Below are positions 63,436-64,000 of a DNA stretch of 64,000 bases, in pieces; the stretch's first letter is position 1, and each line of letters opens with the position of its first letter. This DNA is from Algoriphagus aestuariicola (GTDB lineage: Bacteria > Bacteroidota > Bacteroidia > Cytophagales > Cyclobacteriaceae). The position numbers and the translations under genes are program-made. The notes below the pieces were generated by a model. That model was not told the DNA's origin, searched no databases, and saw only the letters and a list, made by a program, of their open reading frames with translations. The stretch spans positions 1,100,592-1,164,591 of the forward strand of contig NZ_JAFKCW010000002.1 of assembly GCF_017254835.1 (NCBI RefSeq). Direction: 5' to 3'.

Positions 63436-64000
63436 TGGGTTAGGTCTTGCATTTGGCCGGAAGTGATGATTTCCATCGGCTCGGATTTGGATTGGTTTGC
63501 GGTGAGGACCATGGCCTTGGCGACCTGATAGTCATAGATGGGCCGAATATTCTTTGCCAGCTTTAGCCACACCAATGGCTTCATCAGAATCGTCGCCACC
63601 TGCTCACCGAACCTAAACTCGTGGCGATTTCCCAGCAGAAGCGAAGGCCGGAATAAGCCCAAATAACCAAATTTCAAGGTTTTGAGATCCTCCTCTGTTT
63701 TCCCTTTGACCTCGTTGTAGAAAATAGAGGAACCCGTATCGGCACCCATTGCGGAAACGAAAAGGAATTTTTCCGCGCCCAATCCCTTGGCCCACTTTGC
63801 AAAGCCAAGCACCAGATCGTGGTCTATTGCGTAGAACTTTTCCTTGGAACCCGCAACTTTAATCGTGGTACCCAAGCTTGAAAATGCGTGGATTTCCGCG
63901 GTCTTTCCCGAAATGGCACTGATCAACTCATGGTACTCGCCTCCGAGTGACTGCTCCTTGATCTTTTCCTCCCAGTCCCAGTCAATGATTTTAGCCAGAT
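63432..64000 (-). CDS. TIP30/HTATIP2-like NAD(P)-binding oxidoreductase (5' partial)
   Basis: The C-terminal part of an atypical short-chain dehydrogenase. HAFSSLGTTIKVAG, YAIDHDLVLGFAKWAKGLGAEKFLFVSAMGAD, YNEVKGKTEEDLK and LFRPSLLLGNRHEFR match TIP30-like proteins, where the YxxxK active site occurs as YNEVKGK. The frame is open to the window end at the right, so the Rossmann GxxGxxG is missing. Overlaps dtd (ATGA), probably co-transcribed. Confidence 0.88.
   Translation of the reverse strand, partial: LAKIIDWDWEEKIKEQSLGGEYHELISAISGKTAEIHAFSSLGTTIKVAGSKEKFYAIDHDLVLGFAKWAKGLGAEKFLFVSAMGADTGSSIFYNEVKGKTEEDLKTLKFGYLGLFRPSLLLGNRHEFRFGEQVATILMKPLVWLKLAKNIRPIYDYQVAKAMVLTANQSKSEPMEIITSGQMQDLTQ

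Overview
The window reads as a chromosomal segment of a Bacteroidota species, most likely a Cyclobacteriaceae/Algoriphagus-like member of the Cytophagales. The reasons are a SusC/SusD outer-membrane pair, family-specific proteins (GSCFA, DUF1835, HipA/HipB-like and RES/Xre modules), a K+-dependent membrane pyrophosphatase, promoter -7 elements of the TAnnTTTG type, and intergenic palindromes typical of the phylum. No lineage assignment was tested by search.

Layout. 0-5 kb: the 3' part of a PQQ-type sugar dehydrogenase, a large-subunit catalase, tRNA-Pro(GGG) and two small conserved genes. 5-12 kb: membrane pyrophosphatase, then a SusC-SusD uptake pair. 12-20 kb: a PBP4-type D-Ala-D-Ala carboxypeptidase lipoprotein, an S9 peptidase, a lone AT-rich membrane gene, a three-gene VOC/DUF1801/DUF1835 operon, an ECF sigma factor with a membrane partner, a tRNA-like gene broken by palindromes, and a GSCFA protein. 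20-25 kb: a DUF255 thioredoxin-fold protein and PriA. 25-29 kb: an accessory patch with two AT-rich genes, one of them framed like an integron cassette, a Uma2 nuclease, and an RHH/PIN toxin-antitoxin pair flanked by direct repeats of a neighbouring gene's 3' end. 29-34 kb: Gfo/Idh oxidoreductase, phytanoyl-CoA dioxygenase and a large FAD/Fe-S dehydrogenase. 34-43 kb: a second accessory patch with an Xre/RES toxin-antitoxin pair, YdcF, DUF72, a HipBA-like pair with a dense operator array, and a 1305-residue DUF4011-type SF1 helicase abutting an SDR gene. 43-64 kb: mostly housekeeping or metabolic genes (RlmD, duplicated-ABC ATPase, alginate-lyase/beta-helix fusion, PLP enzyme, DUF4136 lipoproteins, M81 peptidase, MazG-like, ComB, GcvT, IscA-like, methylmalonyl-CoA epimerase, ThiL, sulfatase, Dtd and a partial TIP30-like reductase).

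How genes work together. SusC/SusD form one uptake complex. The sigma factor and its downstream membrane protein are probably co-regulated. ComB and GcvT overlap. Three toxin-antitoxin modules (RHH/PIN, Xre/RES, HipB/HipA) and a defence-style helicase lie within about 15 kb, and this is the most island-like stretch. The most unusual non-coding signals are an attC-like palindromic repeat next to a cassette-like gene (about 26.09-26.72 kb), the palindrome-broken tRNA (19.25-19.35 kb), and the direct repeats around the PIN module.

Start sites were moved inward where a signal peptide, lipobox, family N-terminus or promoter argued for it; each case is stated. All function calls are by reading motifs and have not been confirmed by database search.
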